A stretch of 64,000 nt of DNA, from NCBI GenBank assembly GCA_029207755.1, contig JARCOQ010000006.1, forward strand, positions 25,688,022-25,752,021, read 5' to 3'. This DNA is from Chamaea fasciata. Lineage: Eukaryota; Chordata; Aves; Passeriformes; Sylviidae. Below the pieces are notes generated by a model, which was not told the DNA's origin, ran no database searches, and saw nothing but the letters and a program-made list of their open reading frames with translations. A program made the position numbers and the translations under genes. Shown one piece after another: positions 1 through 13,515 of this stretch (within the stretch, counting starts at the first letter, position 1; each line of letters starts with the position of its first letter).

Positions 1-2999
1 TCAATCCACCTCATTAAACCTAATGTCAGGGAAGATTCTTCTGGTTCTGCATATTTTATAGATTAACAAAACCCCTTGCATAAGTGAAATTAAAAACAAA
101 TCTCCCGCTCAAGACATTTTCAGATCACATCAGAAGCAACAATTATTAATGCCAAGTGTGCAGCTCTATTTTCGCTGACCATTACTCATTAATAAACTGT
201 GGTGCACAGAAGCAAGAAAGAATGACTCAAAAAATGCTGAAGAGACCACTGCAATTTCTCTCTCCTCCCTACTTAAATGATTTCTTTTTATAATAATAGG
301 ACATATTGCATACCGTAGCTGTGTTGCATTTATTCTACAAGCAAATGGATTCAAGGGGCTCTACACCCAGCCTTACAGCAGACATGAAATGCAGAATCAA
401 GGCAGAGCTCAAGCCTGACGCAGTTGGGAAGCAGAGATGTGGGCATGAGCCAGCCCTGAGAAATTCAACCACAACCACTATTTCCAACAACTGACCTCTG
501 CTACAAAGAGACAAAATTAGTACAATGGCTAATCATGCAATGCCCAAGTGAAGGAAGCAGAGGGATATTTTTAAAGATTCTTTTATTTTGAGGTTGAAGA
601 TGGCTAACAGAGCAGAAAAATGATAGATTTACTGCAGAAGTAGCAGTACTTTACCAGAACATCCATGCATGCTCTCTGAATGCGATACAAGTATCCACAG
701 TGGATTTGGAAAAATCACAGGTCAGTGAAATGAAGGGACGCTATCAAACCTGGTGCGCTCCTTTACTAAAGGTAGGTATAGGCCTCTAGAGGGAGGCCTA
801 CAGAAGCAAATACAGTTAGAACAGTAATAAAAGTATAAAAATCCTAAATCCCAATAAAGAAAACAAATAGGTAAAATATGCACTTCAAATTCACCCTAAA
901 GGTTGGGGTTTTGGTGTGGGTTTTCTTTTTTAATGTATCTTCCTGCTGAAAAAAACAAAAGGGGAGTGACTATACAGAAACCATTAAACAAAGTTTTTCA
1001 AAATGCCGTACATATTTCTTATTTACCTATGCTTCAAAATATTGATTTACAGTTTTAGAAGTCCTGCTCCTTGCTCACAATGGGTATGGCCAAGTTTTGT
1101 TTCCATACAATCAAAAAAGAATAAGCTATTCCTCTTTATTTTAGCATATTAAACAGTAACATGAAGAAGTCATAACTCTAGACCTATGATGTCAGATACA
1201 GAACTAACAGAGGATTATACAACTCCTTAAAAAGATAATCTTAGAATACAGTAAGACAAGAAATACCCAAGTGTTAGATAAGTGTACAATCCAACAGCTG
1301 ATCCTCTGTACTTGGAATTACCCCTCTGCTAAATACAGAAGCTTTACTGCTTCAGAAGCCCATATCTTCCTTATCAGATGAAAATATTTCCTCTTTACTG
1401 ATGAACATACTGTGCTGTTTACCCTCACAAAAGTATGTGTATGTGGGCATATTGAACAATACAAAGGACTTTAGATTTGGAAATAAAAAGCCTCAATGAA
1501 AACAGGTGTAAGTCAGCCCAGCTGGCAAGAAATATCTAGATTTTGTCTCCTCCATGCTCTCTCTTTGTCTTTTTCCTTGTTGTTCATATTATTTCTTTCT
1601 TCCATGCTCACCCCCATGTAGGAAATCCTGAGGTCATCAGCCGGTGACCCAAGGAGCTTGTGTTCTCACAAGTGTAGCACATCACAACACTACTTTTATC
1701 TCCTTTAATGGAGTGCTCTTTGACTTTGTAAAACCACAAAAAGCCTGGCTAAGCCAACACTGCCTACAGACAGCTGCTCTGATAGAATATGCTCCAGAGC
1801 CAAATGTATGAGCATTTCCATTTCTGGGTTCTTTGCAGGGAGGGAGGTTGGGCTTTCAGGGTTTTTGGGGTTTGTTTCTTTTAATGGTACTGCAATTTAT
1901 TAATAGGAAGCACTAACCAGATACTTCTGCAGTTCCCTCTTGAGGCAAGCAATTACAGATTATGCAAATATAATTACTGTAGCTAGGTGGTAGGTGGCTA
2001 CATTTTCCATTCCAGTGTGCCAAATATATTGAAAAATGGCCTTCTCCTTTCAATTATTTTTTTTTAATTATTAAGAAAAGCAAGTATCGAGTATTTTTAT
2101 TTACCTTTCAAAAATGGCTACAACTGATATGAAAAGCAAACTAGTCTGACCTGATTGAATATCTGACTGCTAGGAATAACTTAAAGGGGAAAAAATACTA
2201 ACATAATTCAGAAGAAGAAAGTTTTAAATCCTGTCTTGCAAATCAAGAAACTAAGAATCCATTACCACGGCCTGGCTGCTCAGCAGATGCCAATGACCAG
2301 CACTGGAGAGACTGAAAAGCAGAAAAAAACCTTCTCTGTCATAGCACTGATACAACTTCCTAACCACGACTGCAGGGCCTTATCTGTAATTTCTTCTGCA
2401 ATGGAGAGGCAGCCAGTCAAACCTGCACAACTGCAGTTACGATACATTGCTGCAATCTCATAAAAGTAAAGGCCACATAATAAATCAGTCAGGCTTCCAT
2501 CCACATCAGGACTTAAATAACCTACAGCCCTTCAGCTGTCAAAATAACTGCCATATCTCTTCAGGTTCTTTCAGACAACTCTTCTCGTGTTGTTTTTTTG
2601 TGAAGTCCGTGCACATAGAGCTCTCAGTTGGCCCAGCCCAGCTGCAGCATTTCTGCCCTGTTTTCTCCCTGCTCAGGACCCCTGTCTGGCTGCTGGGTGA
2701 GTGACACCCTGCATTCAGCCCTAACTCAGCCTCCATGCTCTGCCTGAGCACTAGACTGGGACTACCTGAGCGACGCAGAGAGGAGAGCCCAAGCCCACAG
2801 GCACCACAGGCAAGTGACCAGAGCCCAAAACAAGACCCAAGAGGTCACTCAGCCAAGGCACCAGCTGCTTTAGCTGCTTTCTCAAGGTTCAGATGATGGA
2901 CTCCACAACTACAGAGCTGAGAGTGCTTTTTTATCTTTTGAGATTCCAGTACATCTCTCTGCTTTAAACATTTGCTTTTCCACTTACCAACTCTTCATC

Positions 3000-3335
3000 A
3001 CTGGCTTCCTGCTGCTCCTGCCCTGAACCTCACAGGCAGATCCACATCTTCCTTGAAACTTACTGCCTCAAACCAGATGCAGCACTGCAGCGGATGCCCT
3101 ATTATCCAATTATAAGGATTTGGAGCCATGTTTTTTCATCCTAATGTAACATTTGCCTTTTGCATGGCAACAAGGTATCATTGATGCATATGCAGTTTAT
3201 GACTCACTATCCTGTAACCCAGGTCCTGCTGGGGGTAGCCTGACACTTGGCTACTTACTGCTGTTCTGTATCTGAACATTTGAGCATTCCTGCCTTTTTT
3301 ACTTGTCCACACTGAATTGCATTCTACAAAATAAA
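3000..3335 (-). mobile_element. Probable ancient CR1-type LINE relic
   Basis: Read on the plus strand, the block has the diverged order AACTTACTGCCTCAAACCAG, ATGCAGCACTGCAG, a TTTGCATGGCAACAA segment, TGACTCACTATCCTGTAACC and CAGGTCCTGCTG, then a CTTGTCCACACTGAATTGCA end. This follows, with many changes, the antisense of an old amniote CR1/L3-like element. Assignment is from memory of the consensus and is tentative. Confidence 0.45.
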
Positions 3336-6300
3336 TTAAAAAAAATAATTAAAAAGCGAACAATCAAACACACCACACACCTAATCCAAACATATCACAT
3401 GAATTTCTAGACTTGTTTTTCAAAATACTTGCAGCCCCCTTCAAGTTTAATTTCACCTGAGAACTCAACAAGCTTCTATTCCAGTAGTGAAAATACTAAA
3501 ATGCAGAATAGGACATTCCGTTCAGAACTGGCTCTCAATCTGAAAACAAGTACCAGCTTCCCACGTACTCTGCAATCAGATTTACAAGAAGCTTATATAG
3601 GTAATTTCTAATGCTGACATATGAAAACATCTCATTCAGCGGTGTCAAAAAACCGTTACTGGGATGAAAACACAGGATATCTGCTGCTCTCTGCTATTCA
3701 CAAGACTTGTTACCCCATAGCAGACAGAGAGCATTGATAAGTCTGAGATTATTTGGTTTGTTTCTTTATTTTCTTTTGTTTCTCTGTTGGCTGAGGTACA
3801 ATTTCTGCATCTTCCAGGCACCTTCAACAAGCCTGGTTTTTCTTGCATTTTTCTCTAAATTACCTTCAAAGATTAAAATTTCTCAGCTTCTCTTCTGCAC
3901 ACTAATTAAAAAAAAAATGGGCCTTCTCTAGCATTCTCTCATCTATTTTCCAGTGCTTCCTTCTTAAGACCTTTAAGACTCATCCACTCCTGTCTAGTCA
4001 TAAGATATTCTTATCTATGCCTTTACTTTATCTCAACAACTACAACCTGTTCTTCTCAAATTCATCTACATCTCATTTGTTCCATCTCATGCAAATCAAA
4101 ATTCTTGCAGAAAGATAATTACTGCAGATTCTCACTTTATAGCTGATTTTTCTTTCAGTAGGTGTTATAGAAAACAGGGAATCATTACTACAACATAACC
4201 AACTTTTTTTTTTTTTTTTTACAACTTAGGTTTCTTTATGAATTGCCCTTTACAAGTGAGCATTCCCATGCATTTGTTAAGCTGCTCCCATTCAGAAAAA
4301 TAGCTTTACATTATGTCTCCAACATGAACAGTTTTCACTGGCAAGTATTTTAAAAAAGCTCTATCATTATGACCTGTGACTTGGAATATAAAAATGCTCT
4401 GTAAACCTACTCATTTTTAAGCTATTTATCTTACATTAAAAATCAAGAGTAACCAGTGAAGTGATCAGAAGCATTGTAATACTGAATTGTACTTTCATTT
4501 ATATAAAATAATTAAAACACCTATGCAATGACTAAGGAAATCCCATAAATCAGGGTTATTATTTTTAAAATAATAAAAGATAAGCACAATTTGAATAAAC
4601 AACAGCAGAATGAATTAATCTTCCGTTAAAAAAGGAAAGTAAGAAGCATAGCTTTTTGGAACTCTATAATGTTGTTGTGCCTCACATGAAGTGTTTGCAC
4701 AATATTAGTGTCGCAATGAAGCTACACAATTTTATCCTGAAACCTACAGCTTCAGAGTGGGCCCCAGAGCTTTTATTTTTCCTTCCTTAAAATATCACCA
4801 CTGTAATTTCAGTAGCTTCTGTCTCCTCTATATTCAAATTACAAGAAGCAAACATGACCCTTGCAGAAGGACCTTTTTTCCTTAGGAAGAGACTTTCAAA
4901 ATGAGCAACCCCCCAAAATGTTCAGGTTTTTATTCTGCTTTTTTAATTTCTATCCTGGTTGGTTTTTATCAGTTGTAACAGTCCTGTTTACACAAGAAAG
5001 TTTTCACACAAGTCTGATCCTAATGGCAAATACCACTACTGCCACTGAAGACAAGAGCATTCTGCACCTCCCCAGTTCAGCTGCTCAGAAGCTGCCTTCT
5101 ACATGACTCCATAGAAGCATCCTTCTAAGTAAGACTCAAACTTTTCCTTCAGGGAGCTATCATTTGCCTTCTCTGTCTAAGCAAATGGTTTCTGCACACT
5201 AATAAACAGGTAAGTGATGTGCCTACTCCAATGTCCTCTGTGCAGCAGTTCCAGAGCTAATGGGTACTACAGCCCTAACTCTCACCCTTCTGGTCCTCCC
5301 TTCTAACACTGCAAACTCCTGTCCACCCAAAACACATGCAGGGTAACCACAGGAACCAGGATTTAGCCAATGCCTTTTGAAAATGGAAAATCCAATGTAA
5401 ACTATTTACTTCTGTAGACTGTCATCCATACCACAAACACCAGCAAAACAATAAAGATGCTAAAACATGAAGAAATTTAATGTTCATAAGCTCATAGTCA
5501 GCTTCATATTCATGGTCAGTGCAAGCTGCTGTGGGATGGAAAGGTTAATTCAAGCATGCTGTGCCCTGTGTGGGAGGACAGTAACCAGACCACAGATGTC
5601 AGCACACTTTCAAACTAAAAAGTATCACTGATAATCAAGCTAGGTGACAAAGAGAGAGACAAAATTATCATGGTGAAGGGGAACATTGCAGAGGTTCAAT
5701 AGACATGAGGATACTAACAGTCTACACACTGACAAGGATTTATAAAATTATGACCAGATCTGTGTCACCTTTTGGAAGCACCACAGTCATGAGAAACATT
5801 AATGTGAAAGTTTTCAAACCAACAAGCTAGCAGGACATCTCACTTGCACAGACCAGATCTTTTAAACTATTCCACTGGTGAGAAGTACTTAAACACCTAC
5901 ACCTACTCTCTTTCTTTGATCATGAAGAATTTATCCTGCCTAAAATGCCATCTAGAGCAAAAACATGTAGTCTGGTGGCACTTTTAAGTTCAAGTGAGAT
6001 GCCCTGCCAGTATTAGCTAACTAAAACTTGTGAGAAGTACATGTTACTTGCTATCATGGCTGTTCTGTAATGCAGCAGCAAGCCTGCTCCAGCTGGGGCC
6101 ATCTGCCCAGTTCAGAGCTACCTTCTCACTGTGCACTGAGAAAGGATTCATAGCAGTCAAACTCATTGCCACACAGGGGGAAAGACAATAAACCACGAGT
6201 ATGTGGTGGACAACCCTGATGGATGCAGTAACTTGGATGCTATTTTTGTGTGTTCTGTCCTGCTGGCTAACTCAAGAGGAATAAATGGCTCTGTTCTTTG

Positions 6301-9300
6301 CAGCCACCCTGCAAAGGAGTGTGTGGGGTGCTTGAAATGTGGGACACCAGCCTCAGGCATACTGGTAAAATGAGTCCTCCTTTCCATTGTCCAGCTGATA
6401 TTTACTGAAGCATGTAAAATTTCAGTGAGAAGGTGGACTCCTAGATAAACACTTAAGGTTTGTTTTTCCAAACAGACACAGATGAAAGTGTGAATGCACT
6501 GATCCTTCAAAAGTAAACTCCAGAGAATTTAAAGTTGAATATTCAAGATATGAGCTCACTTTTGACAGAAAATGGCTACATGTACCTAGGGCCATGCATG
6601 TGTGGTGTTATTTCCACAAATGCCTCCTTGGAATTCTACCCTAAACTCCATTCAAGATTAAATTAGTAATTTGGAAAAAGTCATAGTAAAACTTCAGCTA
6701 AATTTTTGCTAGTCAAAAGTACAGGAAGCCATTCCAAATGAGATTTTTTTTTAATCACTGCATGAAATATTTGATATTCTGTTAATTTCAAAATTGCTTA
6801 AATTTGCTTATCAATTTGATACTGACTAGTATCAATGTTTTGATTTCCTGGAAGAAAATAGTTCAGGAAAATGACCAGAAGCACACCTGAAGTATTATGC
6901 TGAGTTTTCAAACCACAAAAAGTTGAAAAGAGATTTCCAAATAAAATCTTTCATGCTCGTGTTTCCTCACTCAAACACTACAAACCCTGCCTTTGCTATA
7001 CAACCAGATTATCCAGTGAAGTTGCACTGACTGCACCATGACTCCAGCTGACAGCAATAAGAATATTGCAGCAGCCCTCAAGAACAAGAGCCAGTTTGTG
7101 AAAAAATGCCTACCTCCTTCCACTTTGAAACTAGTTACAACCATCTACATAAATGTGTTTAAAGCTGCCTTTGTAAGTCTACAATACATGTTTGAGAATA
7201 CTGTACACATCTTAAGTCTTTCTGACTGTAGCATAGCCAGCAAGATGTACTTTATAGTACATCTCCACAGTAGCAATAGAAAGATATTTTACTTCTTCCT
7301 TACTTTTGTACATTCATGACCAGTACTCTGTGCTTAGAGACCAATGCAGTTATATCTTACTACACTGAATTTTTGTCTTCATTGTAAATGCACTGCATCA
7401 CATTCAGATTTCAATAGCTACTTTTGCAACATTAGGAAAAAATACAGAAAATACTCTTTCCAACAATGACAGCCGATAAACAATTAAGGGCATCAAGAAA
7501 CAACATTAGCTCAGCCTTTTTATTTGCTTATAATCATTGTTAGTCCAATATTGCACAGTAGTGCAATGATGCAATTTCCCCAACAGCCACACTTGCTAAT
7601 TCTCAGAATTTATGACCAAGAAAAAAAGACAAAACCACAACACACAGACCCAAAATCCCAACTTAAACAGAATATTTCTCTTTTCTGACATTAAAAATCT
7701 ATCTCCATGATGCTTAAGGCAAGTCAGTTCCTGACGTATTTTTATTTTCAAGCTTCATAACAAACCTAAAGGTGATACTTTTCCACATTTTTTATCCAAC
7801 AGCACAATGCCCAGAAATTAAACAGTAAATGCCAAGGTCCTATTGGCTTCCTATGCAAGGTAAGTTCATCGTGATATTAATCATAATTGTAGAGCTTTGC
7901 ACAGGTGGCCTAAACCAGGATTCTCCTTCCTCAGGCTTCTGTGTTTCAAAACCTGAAATGCAGCCTCTTCACTGATTCTGTAGCTGTGCTCCATCAACAG
8001 TTCGTGTCCCTGCACCATGACTTACAGCAGAGCAATATCTTTAAGTGAAAAAAACCCTGTATTTCTCCTTCTCAATAGTGCAGTGCTGTTCCAGCATCAC
8101 TGCAGGCGTGCACTGTCATTGTACCACGGCAGGGGGCCTGAACTGCTTGAAAGCACATATAAAGACTTAAACCAGTTATGAGCAAGTTAAAACAAGATTG
8201 TAGCATGTTGCTAGTAGTCATGTTTAAGAGATAATAATTTATTACTCCAAGTAAGGTATACGGGACTTTTTCAGTACATAAGACAGGGAAAACCAGAGAA
8301 GAGCGGCATCCATAACATGCAGTTTCTGGTCAAAGAGCAAGTGATGCTCCACTTCTGGCTGCATAGAACAATTAAATCTCTCAGCTGCATTTACATGAAC
8401 ACTATTTGCTATGGTTAACTGCTTTTTGTTGTCATAAATGTTCCCCTTTTGTCACCAGACATACAAAATATCTAATTCTGTCACCTTCTTAAGAATCCAA
8501 ACTTGCCCACACTTTGAGTATTGACTCATCTGGTTAACAAGATTTATTTTAGTCTTGTTTTTAAAAGAAGTGGTATGATTATTCACGTGCCCACAAACCC
8601 TGGGTTTTTCTTGAACCCTCTACTGAACTTCCGTAAAAGTTAAAATGGAAGAGAACAAGAAAATACTTCAGATTGGCCAACAATCAAACTGGGAATTGCA
8701 CACTTGCCTAGAGGAACAGAATTCAAGCACCCTTGGCAGACTGCTACCACTGCAGTTATGGGATTAAAATAAGGGCGTGAGATCCTCTTGGCTTGGGATT
8801 TCCTTGCTTATTTTACCAATCTGGACTTTGAATGCTGCCAAGCCCAAAATTAAATCAGTCTGCACCTATCCGTTCATCTGTCATATCTTTAAATTCAACC
8901 AGCATACACAGTAGTCACATTTTATTTCAGCAATAAATCCCCAGTTATTCAGAGGGGGCAGAATTATCTTGATGCCTAATAATATTTTTCTCTCATATAA
9001 ATTACCTCAGCCAGAATATGCAGCTGTCTTACTGTAAATGTATATTTATAGCCACCATAATTGGCTTAAAAAACCCAAACAGTAATCAAACAAATAATTA
9101 AACCCACAAACATGTTTGCCATTTAAATTATCCAGAGACATAAAGGAGTAACTGTGCCACAGAGATCTTAATCTTATAGTTGTGGGTTTTTTTCAGAGAC
9201 AAAAAACTCAGTATGCCCCTTTAAGATCAGAGCTCACAACACTGTTAATGAAATAAAATGCTAATTGATGATTAAGAGAATCTGAGAGGAACAGTGAAAA

Positions 9301-9489
9301 TTAAAATGATTTGAGGCTGGAATGTAACGTGTTAGGGCTGAGCCAGTCTAACAACCTGCTGATGTCAACAGTCGGAGCATCCTGTTCTCCACCACCTGGC
9401 ACGGCCTCTGGCACTTGTTAGATCCTGCACACAGCTAAAGCAGCGTGCTAACCCAGCAGAACACCAATCCAGCAAAAATAAAACCAGAT

Positions 9490-9848
9490 CAAATATCTTT
9501 CTGCTGACCTAATTGCCGCCTTCCCACACCTGAAGGGAGCCTAGAAGAGAGACAGAGAGAAGCTATTTCCAAGAGCATGTAGTGACAGGACAAGGGGGAG
9601 TGGCTTCCAACTGAGAGTAGGTTTAGATTAGATTTTAGGAAATAGCTCCTTACTGTGAGGGTGGTGAAACACTGGAACAGGTTTCCCAGAGAGGTGGTGG
9701 ATGCCCCATCCCTGGAAGTGCCTAGGTCAGGTTGGATGGAGCTCTGAGAAATCTGGTCTAGTGAAGTGTCCCTGCCCAGGGTCAGAGAGGTTGGAACTAG
9801 ATGAACTTTAAGGTCCCTACCTGAAACAACCCATTCTATGATTCCTTG
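9490..9848 (+). mobile_element. CR1 LINE 3' fragment
   Basis: Contains the conserved CR1 3' end: a block reading ACTGTGAGGGTGGTGAAACA, then GGAACAGGTTTCCCAGAGAG, and a closing CATTCTATGATTCC that is the typical 8-bp tail motif. It is 5'-truncated like most CR1 copies. It lies in TEC intron 2, antisense to the gene. The open minus-strand frame through it (9489-9968) is not a gene. Confidence 0.9.
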
Positions 9849-10208
9849 ATTAGCAATTTTTTTCAGAGCAGTATGGACTCCAAGAAGGGCCAGAATCAAT
9901 TCAAGTGAATGGGGGAGTCTAGGAAGGCTAGGACAGGGATGCAATGGACCTGCCTTTTTAGGCAGCAAAATTATGGCCTAGCAAAGGCATAATATATATT
10001 TTCAGCACAACTGGCTGTATCTTAGGCTGAAATATTTTAAGAAATTACTTCATCTAGTAACTCACTCATCCCTGAGGGCACTATGGGCTGCTGTGCTCAA
10101 TCTCACTGCAAGTAAAACTGACATTTTAGATCCCCTCTCATACAGACCCACCAGTCAGTCTCCTGGAAAAGCATTTTAGCCACAGGACATTAACCTGCAG
10201 GGCAAAAG

Positions 10209-10275
10209 GAAAGCTGGAAGAGGAAAACTTCAAAGCTGGAAAAGGAAAACTGGAAAGAGGATAAGCTGGAAGTGG
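10209..10275 (+). repeat. Short degenerate purine-rich tandem repeat
   Basis: A 22-bp unit containing AAAGCTGGAARAGGAAAACT occurs at 10209-10229 and 10231-10251, with a third decayed partial copy (AAGCTGGAAG) after it. It adjoins the CR1 fragments of TEC intron 2. No function is visible. Confidence 0.6.
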
Positions 10276-10504
10276 TAACTTCTTAAAGGGTGACAACTAG
10301 ACCTGCGAAACCTGTTTGTCCTTTTCTATTTGATATGAATGTAAACTGAAATGGAATAAGCATGCAAGACACATCTCAGAGGGCTTCTTAAGCCCCACCT
10401 CTTTATTCTCTGTGAGGACGCCAGAGTCACCAAAATAGGAATGACTGATATACTCTGACATCATAAAATGGGGACATAAAATGTCTGAAAGGAGTGTGCA
10501 AAGA

Positions 10505-10835
10505 GGACAGAGCCAGGCTACTGCCAGCATTGTCCAGTGACAGGGCCAGAGGCAGTGGGCACAAACTGGAAGACAAGAGGCTGCATCTGAACATCAGGAA
10601 ACGATGTTGGTCTTTTTTACTGTGAGCGTGACTGTGCCCTAGCACAGGTTGCCAAGCAAGGCTGTGAAGACTCAATCCATGGAGATACTCAACAGCCAAC
10701 TGGACAGAGATATTCAGCAGCCAGCTGGTTCTGGGCAACCAGCTCTGTGAGGCCCTGCTTGAGCAGGGGGTTTGGATCAGATGACTTCCAGAGGCCCCCT
10801 CCAACCTCAGTCTGTTATCTTGTTCTTAATCCTTG
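10505..10835 (+). mobile_element. CR1 LINE 3' fragment
   Basis: CR1 3' sequence starting near CAGTGACAGGGCCAGAGGCA (10536) and including the motifs CTGAACATCAGGAAACGATG and CTGCTTGAGCAGGGGGTTTG, then GATCAGATGACTTCCAGAGG. The tail motif is decayed. It belongs to the same family branch as the copies near 41 kb and 45 kb, judged by the shared CTTGAGCAGGG block. Antisense to TEC. Confidence 0.9.
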
Positions 10836-11657
10836 ACTGTGTCCAAGCTGCTTTCAGAGAATAGACTGCTGTGAGCATCTTGTAACATGGTAAGTGACCT
10901 CAGTTCTGATGCAACCATAAGGTCTGGCAGAGAAACATGCTTAGCAAGCCTTAGCTCTCCTGTACTCTCTTCCTTTTATCAGAGGTGAGGCAGCCAACCC
11001 AAGAGCTTGCAGGGCTCTCTCCATTAAGCTTTATTTGTTAAATGGCTTCCCAAGGTATACAACATGTTTCACAAGCTAGTGCAGTCATTTTAATCCTCTT
11101 CAGCACTGTCATAAACATGGAAAGTAGCCTCAATTAAGTGCAACATCTCACCTCAGTACTGAGGATATGACAGGGCACTCTGGGGGCAGGTGACCTTGAT
11201 GAAACTGAGTCTGGAGCTCATTTGAAAAAGTGCTGGTCTGAGGATTTGCATAGTTTACACTAATGACTTTCTGAGTAACTGAATTTACACAGAAAGAGGT
11301 AACCAGGATGAGTTGCTTGTATGGTCAAAGATAAACTGCTTCCAGCTTAATTTCAATCACCAGTTGCATGATCTCTAATGGATCTTGTCTCTGCTGAACT
11401 TGGTCTGCAGTGCACTGCTTCTATCAAATGCTCCTTCTCCTGTTCAAATGTAGTTAATTGCCAGATGTGAATGTAATGGGCTTCTCAGTATACACAGCTA
11501 CAAGAAACTGCTATTGTAACTTTTTCTGCCTTTTCCCCAATTCAACATAGCAGTGATCTTTCATCTCTCTGGAGAGAGAAAGAAATCAGCTTTGATGACC
11601 ACCTCTAAACACTGCTCTATGCCATTTCTGCCATTCTGGCTATGCACTACTGCTCTA

Positions 11658-12064
<407 letters not shown>

Positions 12065-12489
12065 CTGTGAAGATGAGGAATAAAACATTACCAGATCTTA
12101 GGAGGATCACAGAATTGGAGATTTCTGTAACAAAAAGAGTTTCTACTTATAAATGAAACTGCCTGGCTATACAGAAAGCTGGAGCTAACCTGGAAGTTTA
12201 CAGAAGTTAATTATTAGACTAAAAAATTCAGGCTTTGCTCAGCTGAGGGTTGCACTGGCACATTCCCAGGAAGCTAAAAGCCATACATGACTGGGATGAA
12301 ATAAGGTACGCTGCAGCCTATGTCACAGAGAATATGGGTGAGAAGTCTGAAATGTGCTCCAGGCAAACAGCAGCGTACAACTGCTCTTCACCACAAACCT
12401 GTCTAGAAAATTCTAACCTGTATAGAAGTTTTAATTGCTAAGGTCTGTCACGTATAAATGTCATTTGCAAAGGAGTTCCATATACAAAA

Positions 12490-13515
12490 TTGAAAATCAT
12501 AGAATATGAAAGAGACCTTCAAGGATGATTGAAGTCAAATTACTGGCTCAGAACAAGACAGTTGCAACCATCACACCATTTGTCTAAAAGCATTGTCCAA
12601 GTACTCCTTGAACTGTCAGGCTTAGTGCTGTGACCACTTGCCTGGGGAGCCTGGTCCAGTGTCCAACCATTCTCTAAGTGAAGAACCTTTTTCTGATATC
12701 CAACCAAAACCTGTCCTGACACCACTTGAAGCCAGTCCTGTCACTGGGCACCACAGAGAAGAGATCAGGGCCTGCCCCTCCTCTCCCCTCATAAGGAATT
12801 TGCAACTGCAATGAGATCTCCCCTCAGTCTCCTCCATACTGAACAGACCAAGTGTCCTCAGACGTTCTTCATCTGGATTCCCCTCTAGATCCTTCACCAT
12901 CCTTGTTGCCCTCCTCTGGATGCTCCCCAATAGCTTAATGTCTTTCTTACGTTGTGGCACCCAAAACTGCCCCCAGCACTTGAGGTGAGGCTGCCCCACT
13001 GCAGTGCAGAGCAGAGCAGGACAATCCCCGCCCTTGCCTGGCTGGTGATGCTGGGCCTGATGCACCCCAGGGCAGGGTTGGCCCTCCTGGCTGCCAGGAC
13101 ACTTCTGACTCATATTCAACTTGTCATCAACCAGGACTCCCAGGTGTCTTTCCACAGTGCTGCTTTCCAGACTCTCATTCCCTGGTCAATCCACACAACC
13201 AGGAATGCCGTGTACCAGGTGCAGAAGGCAGAATGTGCTCTTGCTAAACTTCATATGGTTGGTGATTGCCCATCTCTCTAATTTGTCAAGGGCTCTCTAC
13301 AGGGCCTCCTTCGGCCCTTGAGGCAGTCAACAGCTCCTCCTAATTAAATATTTTTGGAAAAATCATTTAGTATTCTTTCAATCCTGCATCCAAGTTGCTT
13401 GTGAGGATGTTGAAGAGTGCTGGGCCTAAAATGAAGCCCTGGAAAACTCCAGTAGTGACCAGTCATCAGCCTGATCTAATCCTGTTTACTACAACCCTTT
13501 GTACCTAAGATGGAT
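12490..13515 (-). mobile_element. CR1 LINE 3' half, about 1 kb, with decayed reverse-transcriptase end
   Basis: Reads as CR1 on the minus strand: the tail motif is at the left (AATCATAGAATATGAAAGAG), the ORF2 3' end lies in the middle, and the right part is the reverse complement of the reverse-transcriptase C-terminal region. A minus-strand translation shows HLGVLVDDKLNMSQKC and IQRRATRMVKDLEGNPDEER, then LRTLGLFSMEE, which are CR1 ORF2 hallmarks with frameshifts. It is inactive. It lies in TEC intron 1 in the same direction as the gene, about 430 bp before exon 2. Confidence 0.9.

Noticed and set aside
6163..6510. 115-codon minus-strand frame in TEC intron 2.
   Set aside because: No recognisable TEC segment or other domain, no consensus splice sites at its edges, and the length is within chance for this much sequence.
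12622..13155. 177-codon minus-strand frame as a host gene.
   Set aside because: It reads as a decayed CR1 reverse-transcriptase end (HLGVLVDDKLNMSQ), so it belongs to the CR1 element.
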